Assembly (NCBI RefSeq): GCF_019746015.1
Contig: NZ_JAIESM010000032.1
Coordinates: 1-64,000 of the forward strand
Length of the DNA: 64,000 nucleotides
From: Sphingomonas sp.
GTDB taxonomy: Bacteria > Pseudomonadota > Alphaproteobacteria > Sphingomonadales > Sphingomonadaceae
Reading direction: 5' to 3'
Below, one piece after another: positions 47,770 to 58,464 of the stretch. Each line of letters opens with the position of its first letter. The first letter of the stretch is position 1. A program made the translations under genes and the position numbers. Under the pieces are notes generated by a model. The model saw only the letters and a list, made by a program, of their open reading frames with translations, made no database searches and was not told the DNA's origin.

Positions 47770-49827
47770 TCAGCTCGCAATCGCCCAGGTGACCACGGCG
47801 GTAAGCCCGATCAGCATGACAAAGGCATAAGTGTAGATATAGCCGGACTGGAGCGCGGCCGCCGCGCGGCTGCCCTGCGCCACGAAAGCGGCGGCGCCAT
47901 TGGGGCCGAAGCGGTCGATCGTCCCCTCGTCGCCGCGCTTCCAGAACAGGCGGCCAAAGGCGAAGGCCGGCTTCACGAACAGCACGTCATACAGCTCGTC
48001 GAAATACCATTTGTGCATCAGCCAGCGGTGGATGAGCCACAGGCCGCCGGCGATCCGGTCCGCCAGGCCCGGCTGGCGGACATAGACCGCCCAGGCGCCG
48101 ATCAGCCCCAGCAGCATGACGATGCCCGTCGACAGCTTCAGCAACGTCGGCACTTCGTGCGTTGCGTGCGCCAGATGCGCGTCGAACGCCAGCGCGCCCC
48201 GCCAGAAATGCTTGCCCGCCTCCGGCTCGATGAACGCGCCGTGGAAGACGAAACCCGCCACCACCGCGCCCACCGAGAGCAGCACCAGTGGCGTCAGCAT
48301 CGACCAGGGGCTCTCATGCGGGTGATAGCCGGCAGTACCATCGCCATGATCATGGGCGTGGTGGTCGTCATGCGCATCGTGCGCCGTGTCATGGCCATGG
48401 TCATCGCCATGATGGGCGGCATGCTGGATATGCTTGGAACCTGCCCAGCGCGGCGTGCCCCAGAAGGTGAGGAACATCAGCCGCCACGAATAGAAGCTGG
48501 TCAGCAGCGCAACGATGATGCCGGTGACCGAGGCACCCATCTGCCCGGCGGCCCAGGCGCCCTCGATGATCGCGTCCTTCGAATGGAAACCGGCAAAGCC
48601 GATCGCCAGCTCGTTGCCGAACACCGCCGGAATGCCGACGCCGGTGATGGCAAGCGTGCCCATCATCATCGCCCAGAAGGTGATCGGAATGTGCCGGCGC
48701 AGGCCGCCATAGAAGCGCATGTCCTGCTCATGGTGCATCGCATGGATCACCGAGCCCGCGCCCAGGAACAGCAGCGCCTTGAAAAAGGCGTGGGTGAACA
48801 GGTGGAACATCGCCGCGCCATAGGCGCCAACGCCGGCGGCAAAGAACATATAGCCCAGCTGCGAACAGGTGGAATAAGCGATCACACGCTTGATATCGGT
48901 CTGCACCAGACCGACGGTGGCGGCGAAGAAGCAGGTGGCGGCACCCACCGTCATCACCACCGTCATTGCCGCAGGGCTCGCCTGGAACATCGGCGACAGG
49001 CGGCACACCATGAACACGCCCGCCGTCACCATGGTGGCGGCATGGATCAGCGCGGAAACCGGCGTCGGCCCTTCCATCGCGTCGGGCAACCAGGTGTGCA
49101 GGCCCAGCTGCGCCGATTTGCCCATCGCGCCCAGGAACAGCAGCAGGCACAGCACCGTGATGGTATCCGCCCGGAACCACAAAAAGCCGATGGTGGAGCC
49201 GGCATGGCCCGGCACGGCGGCCAGAATTTCGGGGATCGAAACCGTGTTGAACACCAGATAGGTGCCGAAAATGCCGAGCATGAAGCCCAGATCGCCCACC
49301 CGGTTGACGACGAACGCCTTGATCGCGGCGGCATTGGCGCTCGGCTTGCGGAACCAGAAGCCGATCAGCAGATAGGAGGCAAGCCCCACGCCTTCCCAGC
49401 CGAAGAACATCTGCACCAGATTGTCCGCCGTCACCAGCATCAGCATCGCAAAGGTGAACAGCGAGAGATAGGCAAAGAAGCGCGGCTGGTCCGGGTCCTC
49501 CGACATATAGCCCCAGCTATACAGGTGGACGAGCGCCGACACGCTGGTGATGACGACCAGCATCACCGCCGTCAGCGCATCGACGCGCAGCGCCCAGTCG
49601 ATCACCATGCCGCCGGAATGAATCCAGCTGAGCACCGGCGTCACGCTGGCCGGCGCCGCGCCGCCCAGAAACTGCAGGAAGATCGGCCATGACAGCGAGC
49701 AGGAGACGAACAACGCGCCCGTCGTCACGCTCTTGGCCGCAACCGAACCGAGCGCGCGGTTGCCAAGCCCGGCGACCAGCGCGGCCAGAAGCGGCAGGAA
49801 AACGATGATCTGGATGGAGGCCCCCAC
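47770..49827 (-). CDS. nuoL: NADH-quinone oxidoreductase subunit L
   Basis: 685 residues, the distal proton-pumping subunit with the long lateral helix. Landmarks: [27 protein letters not shown] and [18 protein letters not shown]. Residues about 460-503 contain a loop with 14 His and 8 Asp in roughly 42 residues, between membrane helices. The start is GTG at 49827 with AAGGGG 8-9 bases upstream overlapping the nuoK stop region. Slightly longer than E. coli NuoL (613) because of this loop and its neighbours. Confidence 0.96.
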   Translation of the reverse strand: MGASIQIIVFLPLLAALVAGLGNRALGSVAAKSVTTGALFVSCSLSWPIFLQFLGGAAPASVTPVLSWIHSGGMVIDWALRVDALTAVMLVVITSVSALVHLYSWGYMSEDPDQPRFFAYLSLFTFAMLMLVTADNLVQMFFGWEGVGLASYLLIGFWFRKPSANAAAIKAFVVNRVGDLGFMLGIFGTYLVFNTVSIPEILAAVPGHAGSTIGFLWFRADTITVLCLLLFLGAMGKSAQLGLHTWLPDAMEGPTPVSALIHAATMVTAGVFMVCRLSPMFQASPAAMTVVMTVGAATCFFAATVGLVQTDIKRVIAYSTCSQLGYMFFAAGVGAYGAAMFHLFTHAFFKALLFLGAGSVIHAMHHEQDMRFYGGLRRHIPITFWAMMMGTLAITGVGIPAVFGNELAIGFAGFHSKDAIIEGAWAAGQMGASVTGIIVALLTSFYSWRLMFLTFWGTPRWAGSKHIQHAAHHGDDHGHDTAHDAHDDHHAHDHGDGTAGYHPHESPWSMLTPLVLLSVGAVVAGFVFHGAFIEPEAGKHFWRGALAFDAHLAHATHEVPTLLKLSTGIVMLLGLIGAWAVYVRQPGLADRIAGGLWLIHRWLMHKWYFDELYDVLFVKPAFAFGRLFWKRGDEGTIDRFGPNGAAAFVAQGSRAAAALQSGYIYTYAFVMLIGLTAVVTWAIAS

Positions 49828-49832
49828 CGGCG

Positions 49833-50138
49833 TTACCCCTTCATCCGGTTGACATCGTCGACCGCGATGGTGCCGCGGCCACGGAAATAGATGACGAGAA
49901 TGGCAAGCCCGATCGCGGCCTCGCCCGCCGCCACGGTCAGCACGAACATCGCGAACACCTGGCCGACCAGGTCACCCAGAAAGGCGCTGAACGCGACGAA
50001 ATTGATGTTCACCGCCAGCAGGATCAGCTCGATCGCCATCAGGATGACGATGATATTCTTGCGGTTGAGGAAGATGCCCAGCACGCCCATGGTGAACAGG
50101 ATGGCGGCGACCACCAGATAATGAACCAGCCCGATCAC
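49833..50138 (-). CDS. nuoK: NADH-quinone oxidoreductase subunit K
   Basis: 101 residues, three membrane helices with the conserved Glu-bearing helices [17 protein letters not shown] and [19 protein letters not shown] core proton-path subunit. The start is GTG at 50138, overlapping the nuoJ stop by GTGA; the upstream open frame to 50474 is read-through of nuoJ territory and is rejected. Confidence 0.95.
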   Translation of the reverse strand: MIGLVHYLVVAAILFTMGVLGIFLNRKNIIVILMAIELILLAVNINFVAFSAFLGDLVGQVFAMFVLTVAAGEAAIGLAILVIYFRGRGTIAVDDVNRMKG

Positions 50139-50746
50139 AGCTCCACTCCCTGCCCCACGGGCTGATCGATCATGCGCACGGCCTCTTCGGGACGGCGGGC
50201 GATCTGGCGACCGATATTCTGGGGCTTCACTCCGCGCCGCTGGCGGTGGGTGAGCACGATCGCGCCGATCATCGCGACCAGCAGCACCAGGCCGGCCGCC
50301 TCGAAGATATAGAGGTAGCGCGAATAAAGCAGCGCGCCGACCGCCTCGATATTGGGCGTGCCGTTCGGCGTGGGCGCGGCGCGGCGGCCCAGCGCAATCG
50401 GCCCCGCCGTCCACGCGCCGGCGGCAATGAACAGCTCCACCGCCAGCGCGACGGCAAGCGCCAGCCCCGGCCACAGATAGCGCACAAAGCCCTGGCGCAG
50501 CTCGGCAAAATCAATGTCGAGCATCATCACCACGAACAGGAACAGCACGGAGACCGCGCCGACATACACGATGACCAGCAGCATCGCGATGAACTCCGCC
50601 CCCACCAGCACCATCAGCCCGGCGGCGTTGAAAAAGGCGAAGATCAGCCACAGCACCGAATGCACCGGATTGCGCGAGGCAATCGTCATCGCCGCTGCGG
50701 CGAGCACGAGCGTTGCGAACAGATAAAAGGCAAGGACCTGGATCAC
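50135..50746 (-). CDS. nuoJ: NADH-quinone oxidoreductase subunit J
   Basis: 203 residues, five membrane helices (ND6-like), including [24 protein letters not shown] with the pi-bulge region. The start is GTG at 50746 ([13 protein letters not shown]). The frame extends to 50842 but would run into nuoI. Lies 34 bases after nuoI and overlaps nuoK by GTGA. Confidence 0.94.
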   Translation of the reverse strand: MIQVLAFYLFATLVLAAAAMTIASRNPVHSVLWLIFAFFNAAGLMVLVGAEFIAMLLVIVYVGAVSVLFLFVVMMLDIDFAELRQGFVRYLWPGLALAVALAVELFIAAGAWTAGPIALGRRAAPTPNGTPNIEAVGALLYSRYLYIFEAAGLVLLVAMIGAIVLTHRQRRGVKPQNIGRQIARRPEEAVRMIDQPVGQGVEL

Positions 50747-50780
50747 GGTGTCGGGGAACCCCTTGGAATCGGCTTGGCGC

Positions 50781-51266
50781 TTAACGATAGGGCGCGTCGG
50801 CGGCAAGGTTTGCCGCAATCGCGCTTTCCCAGCGGTCGCCATTGTCGAGCAGCTTGGCCTTGTCGTAGATCAGCTCCTCGCGCGTTTCGGTGGCGAACTC
50901 GAAATTCGGCCCCTCCACAATGGCATCGACCGGGCACGCCTCTGCGCAGAAGCCGCAATAGATGCACTTGGTCATGTCGATGTCGTAGCGGGTGGTGCGC
51001 CGGCTGCCATCGGCGCGCGGCTCGGCCTCGATGGTGATCGCCTGCGCCGGGCAGATCGCCTCGCACAGCTTGCACGCGATGCAGCGCTCCTCGCCATTCG
51101 GGTAACGGCGCAAGGCATGCTCGCCCCGGAACCGCGGGCTAATCGGGTTCTTCTCATACGGATAGTTGATCGTTGCCTTGGCCTTGAAGAAATAGCGAAG
51201 CGTCTTCAGGTGCGCGCCGATAAACTCGTAGAGCGTATAGGCCTTTAGCGTCTGAACCAGGGTCAC
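50781..51266 (-). CDS. nuoI: NADH-quinone oxidoreductase subunit I (2x 4Fe-4S)
   Basis: 161 residues; peripheral-arm subunit carrying clusters N6a and N6b. Two ferredoxin motifs are visible: [12 protein letters not shown] and [12 protein letters not shown]. It hands electrons to NuoB. The start is GTG at 51266, overlapping the nuoH stop (GTGA); the frame to 51350 lies inside nuoH and is rejected. Confidence 0.95.
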   Translation of the reverse strand: MTLVQTLKAYTLYEFIGAHLKTLRYFFKAKATINYPYEKNPISPRFRGEHALRRYPNGEERCIACKLCEAICPAQAITIEAEPRADGSRRTTRYDIDMTKCIYCGFCAEACPVDAIVEGPNFEFATETREELIYDKAKLLDNGDRWESAIAANLAADAPYR

Positions 51267-52315
51267 GCGGAAACTCCCACACGGGTCAGCATCAGATAGC
51301 CCGACACCAGGAACACGAAGATCAGGCTCAGCGGCAGGAATACCTTCCAACCCAGCCGCATCAGCTGGTCATAGCGATAGCGCGGCACCGTTGCCTTCAC
51401 CCAGCTGAACAGGAAGAAGAAGACCCAGATCTTCAGGAACAGCCACAAAATGCCCGGCACCAGATAGAGCGGCGCCCAGTTGAGCGGCGGCAGCCAGCCA
51501 CCCCAGAACAGCAGCGCGTTGAGCGCGCACATCAGGATGACATTGGCATATTCGCCCAGCCAGAACAGCGCGAAGCTCATCGACGAATATTCGGTCTGGA
51601 AACCGGCGACCAGCTCGCTTTCCGCCTCGGTCAGGTCGAACGGCGCGCGCGCGGTTTCCGCCATCGAGCTGATGAAGAACACCACCGCCATCGGGAAGAG
51701 CAGCGGGTTGAAGCCATAGCCGTTGAGCAGCCACAGCGGCGTTCCCTGCTGCTTCATCACGATGGTGGAGAGGTTGAAGCTGCCCGCCCACAGCACCACC
51801 GAAATCAGCACGAAGCCGATGGCGACTTCATAGGACACCATCTGAGCTGCAGCCCGCAACGCACTGAAAAACGGGTATTTCGAGTTGGACGACCAGCCGG
51901 CGATAATGACGCCGTAGACGCCCAGCGACGAAGCGGCGAGCACATAAAGCAGCCCGACATTGATGTCCGCCAGCACCAGCCCGGCCTGGAACGGGATGAC
52001 CGCCCACACGATCAGCGCGACCGTGAAGGTGATGATCGGCGCCATCAGGAACAGGCCCTTGTTGGCGCTGGCCGGGATGATCGTTTCCTGCAGGAACACC
52101 TTGATCCCGTCCGCGAAGGACTGGAACAGGCCGAACGGGCCGACCACGTTCGGCCCCTTGCGCAGCGCGATCGCCGCCCAGATCTTGCGGTCGGCATAGA
52201 TGATCATCGCCACCGCCAGCATCACCGGGAAGGCGATGACGAGGATGTCGAGGAGCGTGGCGGTGAACCACGCCGCCTCATAGGGCATGCCCAGATAGGT
52301 GAACCAGCCGGTCAC
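51263..52315 (-). CDS. nuoH: NADH-quinone oxidoreductase subunit H
   Basis: 350 residues, eight membrane helices; forms part of the quinone chamber with NuoB and NuoD. Conserved segments [21 protein letters not shown] and [32 protein letters not shown] ([19 protein letters not shown]) with the acidic loop are present. ATG overlaps the nuoG stop by ATGA. Confidence 0.96.
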   Translation of the reverse strand: MTGWFTYLGMPYEAAWFTATLLDILVIAFPVMLAVAMIIYADRKIWAAIALRKGPNVVGPFGLFQSFADGIKVFLQETIIPASANKGLFLMAPIITFTVALIVWAVIPFQAGLVLADINVGLLYVLAASSLGVYGVIIAGWSSNSKYPFFSALRAAAQMVSYEVAIGFVLISVVLWAGSFNLSTIVMKQQGTPLWLLNGYGFNPLLFPMAVVFFISSMAETARAPFDLTEAESELVAGFQTEYSSMSFALFWLGEYANVILMCALNALLFWGGWLPPLNWAPLYLVPGILWLFLKIWVFFFLFSWVKATVPRYRYDQLMRLGWKVFLPLSLIFVFLVSGYLMLTRVGVSA

Positions 52316-54315
52316 TCCGCCGCCTCCGCAAAATCCTCGCCATGGATCAGTTCGGCCGAACAGCGCTGCATCGTCGGGCTGGCGCGGCAGATGGCGTTGG
52401 TCAGGTAGAAATCCTTGATCGGATAGGCGCCGATCGCCCCTTCCGCCCTCGCATCGAGCGCGGGCGGGGTCCAGTCGAACGTGGCCAGCCCCAGCGTGCC
52501 GAGCGCCGGCACCTCCGCCGCCATCGCCGCGCGCAACGCATCGAGCGTGTCGAACGGCAGCGTGTGGCCCAGCCGGTCGGAGAGCGCACGGAAGATCGTC
52601 CAGTCCTCGCGCGCGTCGCCCGGCGGGAAGACGGCGCGCTCGCCGCGCTGCACCCGCCCCTCCAGATTGACCCAGGTGCCCGATTTCTCGGCATAGCTTG
52701 CCCCCGGCAGCACCACATCGGCCGCCGCCGCGCCCTTGTCGCCATGATGGCCGACATAGACCTTGAAGCTGCCGGCGAAGCGGCTGAAATCCACTTCATC
52801 CGCGCCCAGGAAAAAGGCGAGCTTGGGCGCGGCGGCCACGATATCGGCAATGCCGCCGGCCTGCGCATAGCCCAACATCAGGGCGCCCATGCGCGCCGCC
52901 GCCATGTGGACGGTGTTGAAGCCGTTCCAGCCATCCCTCACGAGATTGAACCGCGCGGCAAAGGCCAGCGCTGCGCCCAGCCCGCGCTTCAGCGCCGCGC
53001 CGCCGACAATCACCATCGGCCGCTCGGCATTGGCAAAGGCATCGGCCAGCGCCGCCGGCACATCGTTCAGCAGCGCCAGGTCGTCGCCCAGCCAGTCGAC
53101 CTTATAGGTCAGGTCGGTCTCCGGCCCGATGGCAAAGACCTTCGCGCCCTTCTTGATCGCCTTGCGCAGGCGTGTGTTCACCAGCGGCGCTTCCCAGCGC
53201 AGATTGGTGCCGACGAGCAGGATCGCGTCGGCCCGCTCGGCGCCGGCAATGCCGGTGTTGAAGTTGAGCGCAGCCAGCGAAGAGATGTCGTAATCCATCC
53301 CCGTCTGCCGCCCCTCGAGCAGCGTCGAGCCCATGGCGCCGAGCAGCGCCTTGGCCGCGAACATGGTTTCGCAATCGACCAGATCGCCCGCAATCGCCGC
53401 GACCGAGGTGCCGGCATCGACCGCCGCAATCGCCGCGAACGCCTCTTCCCAGCTCGCCTCGACCAGCTTGCCGTCACGCCGCACGAACGGCCGGTCCAGC
53501 CGCTTGCGCACCAGGCCATCGACCGCGTGGCGCGTCTTGTCGCTCGCCCATTCCTCGTTCACGTCTTCGTTGATCACCGGCAGGCAGCGCAGCACCTGGC
53601 GCCCGCGGCTGTCGAGCCGGATGTTGGTGCCGACCGCGTCCATCACGTCGATGGTCAGCGTCTTCTTCAGCTCCCAAGGCCGCGCCTCGAACGCATAGGG
53701 CTTGGCTGTAAGCGCGCCGACCGGGCACAGATCGACGACATTGCCCGAAAGTTCGCTCGTCACCGCTTTTTCCAGATAGCTGGTGATCTGCATATTCTCG
53801 CCGCGATAAATGGCGCCGATTTCCTCCACGCCCGCCACTTCCTCGGCAAAGCGCACGCAGCGCGTGCACTGGATGCAGCGCGTCATCACCGTCTTGACGA
53901 TGGGGCCCATGTACTTCTCGGTGACCGCGCGCTTGTTCTCGTCATAGCGGCTGGTGCCCCGGCCATAGGCGATCGACTGGTCCTGCAGGTCGCATTCGCC
54001 GCCCTGGTCGCAGATCGGGCAATCGAGCGGGTGGTTGATGAGGAGGAACTCCATCACCCCTTCGCGCGCATTCTTCACCATGGCCGAGCTGGTGAAGACT
54101 TCCTGATTGTCAGCGGCGGGCAGCGCGCACGACGCCTGCGGCTTGGGCGGCCCCGGCTTCACCTCCACCAGGCACATGCGGCAATTGCCGGCGATGCTGA
54201 GCCGCTCGTGATAGCAGAAGCGCGGGATTTCCTTGCCCGCCGCTTCGCACGCCTGCAGCACAGTGGCGCCAGCGGGGACTTCGACTTCGATCCCATCGAC
54301 TTTGAGTTTAGGCAT
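52312..54315 (-). CDS. nuoG: NADH-quinone oxidoreductase subunit G
   Basis: 667 residues. The N-terminal 2Fe-2S domain has C34 (IPRFCYH), then CRMC and a later Cys. A His/Cys motif ([19 protein letters not shown]) binds cluster N5, and [13 protein letters not shown] with a later CPVGAL binds N4. The C-terminal half is a molybdopterin-oxidoreductase-like domain without cofactor. Residues are standard for the alphaproteobacterial/mitochondrial 75 kDa type. The ATG shares a base with the TAA of the small gene upstream (TAATG). Confidence 0.96.
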   Translation of the reverse strand: MPKLKVDGIEVEVPAGATVLQACEAAGKEIPRFCYHERLSIAGNCRMCLVEVKPGPPKPQASCALPAADNQEVFTSSAMVKNAREGVMEFLLINHPLDCPICDQGGECDLQDQSIAYGRGTSRYDENKRAVTEKYMGPIVKTVMTRCIQCTRCVRFAEEVAGVEEIGAIYRGENMQITSYLEKAVTSELSGNVVDLCPVGALTAKPYAFEARPWELKKTLTIDVMDAVGTNIRLDSRGRQVLRCLPVINEDVNEEWASDKTRHAVDGLVRKRLDRPFVRRDGKLVEASWEEAFAAIAAVDAGTSVAAIAGDLVDCETMFAAKALLGAMGSTLLEGRQTGMDYDISSLAALNFNTGIAGAERADAILLVGTNLRWEAPLVNTRLRKAIKKGAKVFAIGPETDLTYKVDWLGDDLALLNDVPAALADAFANAERPMVIVGGAALKRGLGAALAFAARFNLVRDGWNGFNTVHMAAARMGALMLGYAQAGGIADIVAAAPKLAFFLGADEVDFSRFAGSFKVYVGHHGDKGAAAADVVLPGASYAEKSGTWVNLEGRVQRGERAVFPPGDAREDWTIFRALSDRLGHTLPFDTLDALRAAMAAEVPALGTLGLATFDWTPPALDARAEGAIGAYPIKDFYLTNAICRASPTMQRCSAELIHGEDFAEAAE

Positions 54316-54518
54316 TAGTGGCCTTCATTTTCATCTAAGTTCGGCCAATTTGCATTCGCCAGAATCCAAAGCCCTACAATGTTGGCCAAAGGAATGAATG
54401 CTAGGACTACAAAAATCTTCGAATAGCCCAATCGGCCGAGAATTTTGGCAACAGGAATGCCTATGCCAACAACCCAAAGAATTAAGATGACCCAATGGAC
54501 AACTGAGAATCCACCCAT
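54315..54518 (-). CDS. Small low-GC membrane protein inserted between nuoF and nuoG
   Basis: 67 residues with two hydrophobic helices (VVHWVILILWVVGIGIPVAKI and FVVLAFIPLANIVGLWILA) and the pattern KILGRLGYSK...PLANIVGLWILANANWP, which recurs in small membrane proteins of unknown function. Its DNA is strikingly AT-richer than everything around it (I estimate mid-40s percent GC against high-60s), and codons such as TTT, AAA and AAT are frequent. Yet it is precisely coupled: TAA overlaps the nuoG ATG, and it starts 15 bases after nuoF. Looks acquired recently. Not a known complex I subunit. Confidence 0.75.
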   Translation of the reverse strand: MGGFSVVHWVILILWVVGIGIPVAKILGRLGYSKIFVVLAFIPLANIVGLWILANANWPNLDENEGH

Positions 54519-54533
54519 GTTACTAGCCCTCCA

Positions 54534-55835
54534 TCACTCCGCCGCCTCCGCCATCGGCGCCACGCCCTTGCGTTCCGCGATCCGCCGCTCGACCTCGGGG
54601 CGGAAGTGGCGCAGCAGGCCCTGGATCGGCCAGGCCGCAGCATCGCCCAGCGCGCAGATGGTGTGGCCTTCCACCTGCTTGGTCACCTGATAGAGCGTGT
54701 CGATCTCGCTCACTTCGGCATCGCCGGTGCGCAGCCGCTCCATCACCCGCCACATCCAGCCGGTGCCCTCGCGGCACGGGGTGCACTGGCCGCAGCTTTC
54801 ATGCTTGTAGAAATAGCTGAGCCGCGAAATCGCGCGGACGATGTCGGTGGACTTGTCCATCACGATGACGGCGGCGGTGCCAAGGCCCGAGCCGAGCTTT
54901 TTCAGCCCGTCAAAATCCATCGGGCAGTCCATGATCTGCTCGGCCGGCACCAAGGGCACAGAGGAACCGCCGGGGATGACCGCGAGCAGATTGTCCCACC
55001 CGCCGCGAATGCCGCCGCAATGCTTTTCGATCAGCTCGCGGAACGGAATGCTCATCGCCTCCTCGACCACGCAGGGGCGGTTCACATGGCCGCTGATCTG
55101 GAACAGCTTGGTGCCCTTGTTGTTCTCGGCGCCAAAGCTCGCAAACCACTCGGGCGAGCGTCGCAGGATGGTGGGCACCACCGCGATCGATTCGACATTG
55201 TTCACGGTGGTCGGGCAGCCATAAAGCCCCGCGCCCGCCGGGAAGGGCGGCTTCAGCCGGGGCTGGCCCTTCTTGCCCTCCAGGCTTTCGAGCATCGCGG
55301 TCTCTTCGCCGCAGATATAGGCGCCGGCGCCGCGGTGGACGAAGACGTCGAAATCATAGCCCGAACCGCTGGCATTCTTGCCGATGAAGCCCTTGGCATA
55401 GGCCTCTGCCACGGCGGCATAGAGCGTTTCGGCCTCGCGGATATATTCGCCGCGAATGTAGATATAGGCCGCGCGCGCGCGCATCGCGAAGCCGGCGACC
55501 AGCGCGCCTTCGATCAGCTTGTGCGGATCGTGGCGGATGATCTCGCGGTCCTTGCAGCTGCCCGGTTCGGATTCGTCGGCGTTGATGACCAGGAAATTGG
55601 GCCGGTCCGCGCGCGGCTCCTTGGGCATGAAGCTCCATTTGGTGCCGGTGGGGAACCCGGCCCCGCCGCGCCCGCGCAGGCCGGATGCCTTGATCCGGTC
55701 GATGATCGCGTCCTGCCCGATCTCCAGCAGCGCTTTCGTATTGTCCCAGTCGCCGCGCTTCATTGCGGCGTCGATCGTCCATGGCTGAAAACCATAGACG
55801 TTGGTGAAGATGCGATCCTTGTCCGCCAGGCTCAC
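54534..55835 (-). CDS. nuoF: NADH-quinone oxidoreductase subunit F
   Basis: 433 residues; binds NADH, FMN and cluster N3. FMN/NADH loops: [14 protein letters not shown] and [15 protein letters not shown]; Fe-S ligands in [16 protein letters not shown] and a Cys near [10 protein letters not shown]. The start is GTG at 55835 ([14 protein letters not shown]), overlapping the 52-aa gene stop (GTGA). The open frame further upstream is not NuoF-like. Confidence 0.96.
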   Translation of the reverse strand: MSLADKDRIFTNVYGFQPWTIDAAMKRGDWDNTKALLEIGQDAIIDRIKASGLRGRGGAGFPTGTKWSFMPKEPRADRPNFLVINADESEPGSCKDREIIRHDPHKLIEGALVAGFAMRARAAYIYIRGEYIREAETLYAAVAEAYAKGFIGKNASGSGYDFDVFVHRGAGAYICGEETAMLESLEGKKGQPRLKPPFPAGAGLYGCPTTVNNVESIAVVPTILRRSPEWFASFGAENNKGTKLFQISGHVNRPCVVEEAMSIPFRELIEKHCGGIRGGWDNLLAVIPGGSSVPLVPAEQIMDCPMDFDGLKKLGSGLGTAAVIVMDKSTDIVRAISRLSYFYKHESCGQCTPCREGTGWMWRVMERLRTGDAEVSEIDTLYQVTKQVEGHTICALGDAAAWPIQGLLRHFRPEVERRIAERKGVAPMAEAAE

Positions 55836-55990
55836 CGGCGCTGCTCCATCATGCGCGTTACGAAATGATAGGCGGCAATGCCCACGCCCACCGCCATGCC
55901 CAGCACGATCAGGCCAAAGGCCAGCTGCACCAGCTTCACAAGAACGAAAATCGCCAGCAGCGCGGCGGCCAGGGCGATGAGGATGTTCAT
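55832..55990 (-). CDS. Small membrane protein (52 aa) upstream of nuoF
   Basis: Nearly all hydrophobic: one long or two short helices ([23 protein letters not shown] and [18 protein letters not shown]) ending RMMEQRR. GGAGG is 6 bases before the ATG. Start overlaps the 23-codon frame and the stop overlaps nuoF (GTGA). Function unknown; could be an accessory or assembly peptide of complex I, by position only. Confidence 0.65.
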   Translation of the reverse strand: MNILIALAAALLAIFVLVKLVQLAFGLIVLGMAVGVGIAAYHFVTRMMEQRR

Positions 55991-56058
55991 GCACCACCTC
56001 CGGAGCTGGCTCGCTTCGCGCCGACGACGGGCACCCCGATTCTGGCCGACTTCGGCAT
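55987..56058 (-). CDS. Possible 23-aa peptide in the nuoE-nuoF gap
   Basis: The short frame begins [18 protein letters not shown] and ends in Gly/Ala. Its ATG overlaps the 78-aa gene stop (TGATG) and its TGA overlaps the 52-aa gene start (ATGA). GGGGGAG lies about 7 bases upstream of the ATG. The exact fit between neighbours argues for translation, but the peptide is too short to judge; it may serve only to pass ribosomes on. Confidence 0.4.
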   Translation of the reverse strand: MPKSARIGVPVVGAKRASSGGGA

Positions 56059-56294
56059 CACGGCTCCCCCGGACGATCGTGGTCGCTGCCGGCGATATCG
56101 CCTTTTCCGTCCGACTTTGCCGGGCTCTTCGCCTGCAAGCCGCCCATCGCGACGAGAATAAGAACAAACGGCGCAATCCAGCCGGCAGACGGCGCCTGGC
56201 CGGTTATCGCCCAGGAACCGAGGATGAGCACAACGCCGGCGACCATGAAACCGATCAGCGCAGTTTTGACCATCTTGGTGCGATCAGATTTCAT
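56058..56294 (-). CDS. Small membrane protein (78 aa) in the nuoE-nuoF gap
   Basis: Two hydrophobic helices (TALIGFMVAGVVLILGSWAI and WIAPFVLILVAMGGL) between a basic N-terminus and a polar tail rich in Lys, Asp and Gly. The ATG at 56294 overlaps the 56-aa gene stop (ATGA); the longer frame to 56402 is rejected. Base composition is somewhat lower in GC than the nuo genes. Unknown function. Confidence 0.65.
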   Translation of the reverse strand: MKSDRTKMVKTALIGFMVAGVVLILGSWAITGQAPSAGWIAPFVLILVAMGGLQAKSPAKSDGKGDIAGSDHDRPGEP

Positions 56295-56461
56295 TTTCCG
56301 CCCCCGATCCGCTTGTTCCCCGTCAGCGCGAAATAGGCGACCACGCCCAGCCCGATAACAACGATCGGCCCGAGCAGCGCGAAGGTCAGCCGCAGCACCC
56401 AACCCAGCACGACCAGCCCACCGATGACCGCGAGAATGGAGACAATGGTCTTCTTGTTCAT
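56291..56461 (-). CDS. Small membrane protein (56 aa) directly after nuoE
   Basis: Starts MNKKTIVSILAVIGGLVVLG and continues with a second hydrophobic stretch (LLGPIVVIGLGVVAYFALTG), ending NKRIGGGK. It overlaps nuoE by ATGA at its start and the 78-aa gene by ATGA at its end. It resembles the 52-aa gene product in layout (Pro/Gly-containing hairpin with a small tail), so the two may be duplicates. Unknown function. Confidence 0.6.
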   Translation of the reverse strand: MNKKTIVSILAVIGGLVVLGWVLRLTFALLGPIVVIGLGVVAYFALTGNKRIGGGK

Positions 56462-57126
56462 GCCCATTCTCCCCGGTAATCGTGGTTGTCGTTCACCATC
56501 GCGGCAAGGCTGGTCGGCCCGCCTTCGGGGCAGCTGGCGCGGCGGCCGGTCTGCGAGCCGGCCGGGGGCGTTTCCCCGCGCGCCAGCGCCTCCAGGATCG
56601 CGGTCATCCGGTCATAGTCCAGATCTTCGTAATTGTCGTCGTTGATCTGCACCATCGGCGCATTGGCGCACGCCCCCAGGCACTCGACCTCGGTCAGCGT
56701 GAACAGGCCGTCGGGCGTGGTCTTGCCCTTGTTCAGCCCGTGGTTGCGGCACGCCTTCATCACCTCGTCGGACCCGGCGAGCATGCACGGCGTCGTGCCG
56801 CACACCTGCACATGATAGCGGCCGACCGGCGCCAGGTTGAACATGGTGTAGAAGGTCGCCACCTCGAACACGCGCATATAGGGCATGCCTAGCTCGCGCG
56901 CGACGAACTCGATCACCGGCACCGGCAGCCAGCCTTGCGTCTGCGTCTCGGCGCCGACCTGGCGCTGGGCAAGGTCGAGGAAGGGCAGCGAGGCGGACTG
57001 CTGCCGCCCGGCTGGATAGCGCGCCAGGATGGTGCGCGCCTTTTCGGCATTTTCCGCCGTCCAGGCAAAACTGCCCCAGCGCGCGCGGGTTTCGGCTTCG
57101 TCGGGAATATGGGGGGTATCAGCCAT
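56458..57126 (-). CDS. nuoE: NADH-quinone oxidoreductase subunit E
   Basis: 222 residues; thioredoxin-like subunit holding the 2Fe-2S cluster N1a, with ligands in CGTTPCMLAG and ECLGACANAP. The ATG at 57126 begins MADTPHIPDEAETR; the frame extends into the repeat at 57144-57220, and that portion (with PDLIRHP and RSG) is repeat-coded and rejected. C-terminal tail of about 40 residues is Gly/Arg-rich and variable. Confidence 0.95.
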   Translation of the reverse strand: MADTPHIPDEAETRARWGSFAWTAENAEKARTILARYPAGRQQSASLPFLDLAQRQVGAETQTQGWLPVPVIEFVARELGMPYMRVFEVATFYTMFNLAPVGRYHVQVCGTTPCMLAGSDEVMKACRNHGLNKGKTTPDGLFTLTEVECLGACANAPMVQINDDNYEDLDYDRMTAILEALARGETPPAGSQTGRRASCPEGGPTSLAAMVNDNHDYRGEWA

Positions 57127-57143
57127 TAACACAGACTCCGTCA

Positions 57144-57220
57144 CCCCGGACCTGATCCGGGGTCCAGCTGCCTTTCGACGCAGCGGTGAAGAAGAAGCGG
57201 GATGCCGGATCAAGTCCGGC
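57144..57220. repeat. Inverted-repeat element between nuoD and nuoE
   Basis: 57144-57162 is a hairpin CCCCGGA-CCTGA-TCCGGGG and 57204-57220 a hairpin GCCGGA-TCAAG-TCCGGC. The two halves, with flanking GTCA/TGAC, are inverted copies of one another, giving a MITE-like unit that fills the 114-base gap (57127-57240). It interrupts an operon in which every other junction nearby overlaps. It could pause or reduce transcription between nuoD and nuoE. Confidence 0.8.
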
Positions 57221-57240
57221 ATGACGGGAGGAAGATGGGA

Positions 57241-58464
57241 TCACCGGTCACACTCCCCGAACACAATGTCGAGCGCGCCCAGGATCGCGGTCGTGTCCGC
57301 CAGCATGTGGCCGCGGCTCATGAAGTCCATCGCCTGCAGGTGTGAGAACGCCGTCGGGCGGATCTTGCAGCGATAGGGCTTGTTGGTGCCGTCGCTCACC
57401 AGATAGACGCCGAACTCGCCCTTGGGGCTTTCGGTGGCCACGTAAACCTCGCCCGCGGGCACGTGGAAGCCCTCTGTATAGAGCTTGAAATGATGGATCA
57501 GCGCTTCCATCGAGCGCTTCATTTCGCCGCGCTTGGGCGGCACCACTTTGCGGTCCAGGCTGGCGATCGGCCCCTCGGGCATTTCGGCCAGGCACTGTTT
57601 GATGATGCGGGCCGACTGGCGGACTTCCTCCACCCGCACCATGAACCGGTCATAGCAATCGCTGCGCGTGCCGACCGGCACGTCGAAGTTCATGCGGGCA
57701 TAAACGTCATAGGGCTGGCTCTTGCGCAGGTCCCACGGGATGCCGGCGGCGCGGATCATCGGGCCGGAAAAGCCCCATTTCAGCGCGTCTTCCTTGCTGA
57801 CCACGGCGATGTCGACGTTGCGCTGCTTGAAGATGCGGTTGTCGGCGACCAGCGAAATCGCGTCCTCGAACAGTCGCGGCAGGCGGGTGTCGAGCCAGTC
57901 ACCAATGTCGGACAGCAGCTTCAGCGGCGCATCCTGGTGCACGCCGCCGGGGCGGAAATAGGCACTGTGCATCCGCGCGCCCGAAACGCGCTCGAAAAAG
58001 TTCAGGCAATCCTCGCGCAGCTCGAACATCCACAGGTTCGGCGTCATCGCGCCCACATCCATCACATGGCTGCCCAGGTTCAGCATGTGGTTGGAAATGC
58101 GGGTAAGTTCGGCAAACAGCACGCGCAGATACTGGGCACGCAGCGGCACTTCCAGATCGAGCAGCTTCTCGATCGCCAGCACATAGCTATATTCCATGCC
58201 CAGCGGCGAGCAGTAATCCAGCCGGTCGAAATAGGGCAGCGCCTGAAGATAGGTCTTGTACTCGATCAGCTTTTCGGTGCCGCGGTGGAGGAGCCCCACA
58301 TGCGGATCGAGCCGCTCGACGATTTCGCCGTCCAGCTCCATCACCAGCCGCAGCACGCCGTGCGCGGCCGGATGCTGGGGGCCGAAATTGACGGTATAGT
58401 TTTCGATCGCGATTTCGCCGGTTTCCGGGTCCACCACGCGCTCGCTGGCTCTGGTGTCGGTCAT
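57241..58464 (-). CDS. nuoD: NADH-quinone oxidoreductase subunit D
   Basis: 407 residues; 49-kDa subunit lining the quinone pocket with NuoB. Landmarks: [47 protein letters not shown] and the C-terminal [19 protein letters not shown]. The ATG at 58464 overlaps the nuoC stop (ATGA); the frame to 58512 is rejected. Confidence 0.96.
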   Translation of the reverse strand: MTDTRASERVVDPETGEIAIENYTVNFGPQHPAAHGVLRLVMELDGEIVERLDPHVGLLHRGTEKLIEYKTYLQALPYFDRLDYCSPLGMEYSYVLAIEKLLDLEVPLRAQYLRVLFAELTRISNHMLNLGSHVMDVGAMTPNLWMFELREDCLNFFERVSGARMHSAYFRPGGVHQDAPLKLLSDIGDWLDTRLPRLFEDAISLVADNRIFKQRNVDIAVVSKEDALKWGFSGPMIRAAGIPWDLRKSQPYDVYARMNFDVPVGTRSDCYDRFMVRVEEVRQSARIIKQCLAEMPEGPIASLDRKVVPPKRGEMKRSMEALIHHFKLYTEGFHVPAGEVYVATESPKGEFGVYLVSDGTNKPYRCKIRPTAFSHLQAMDFMSRGHMLADTTAILGALDIVFGECDR

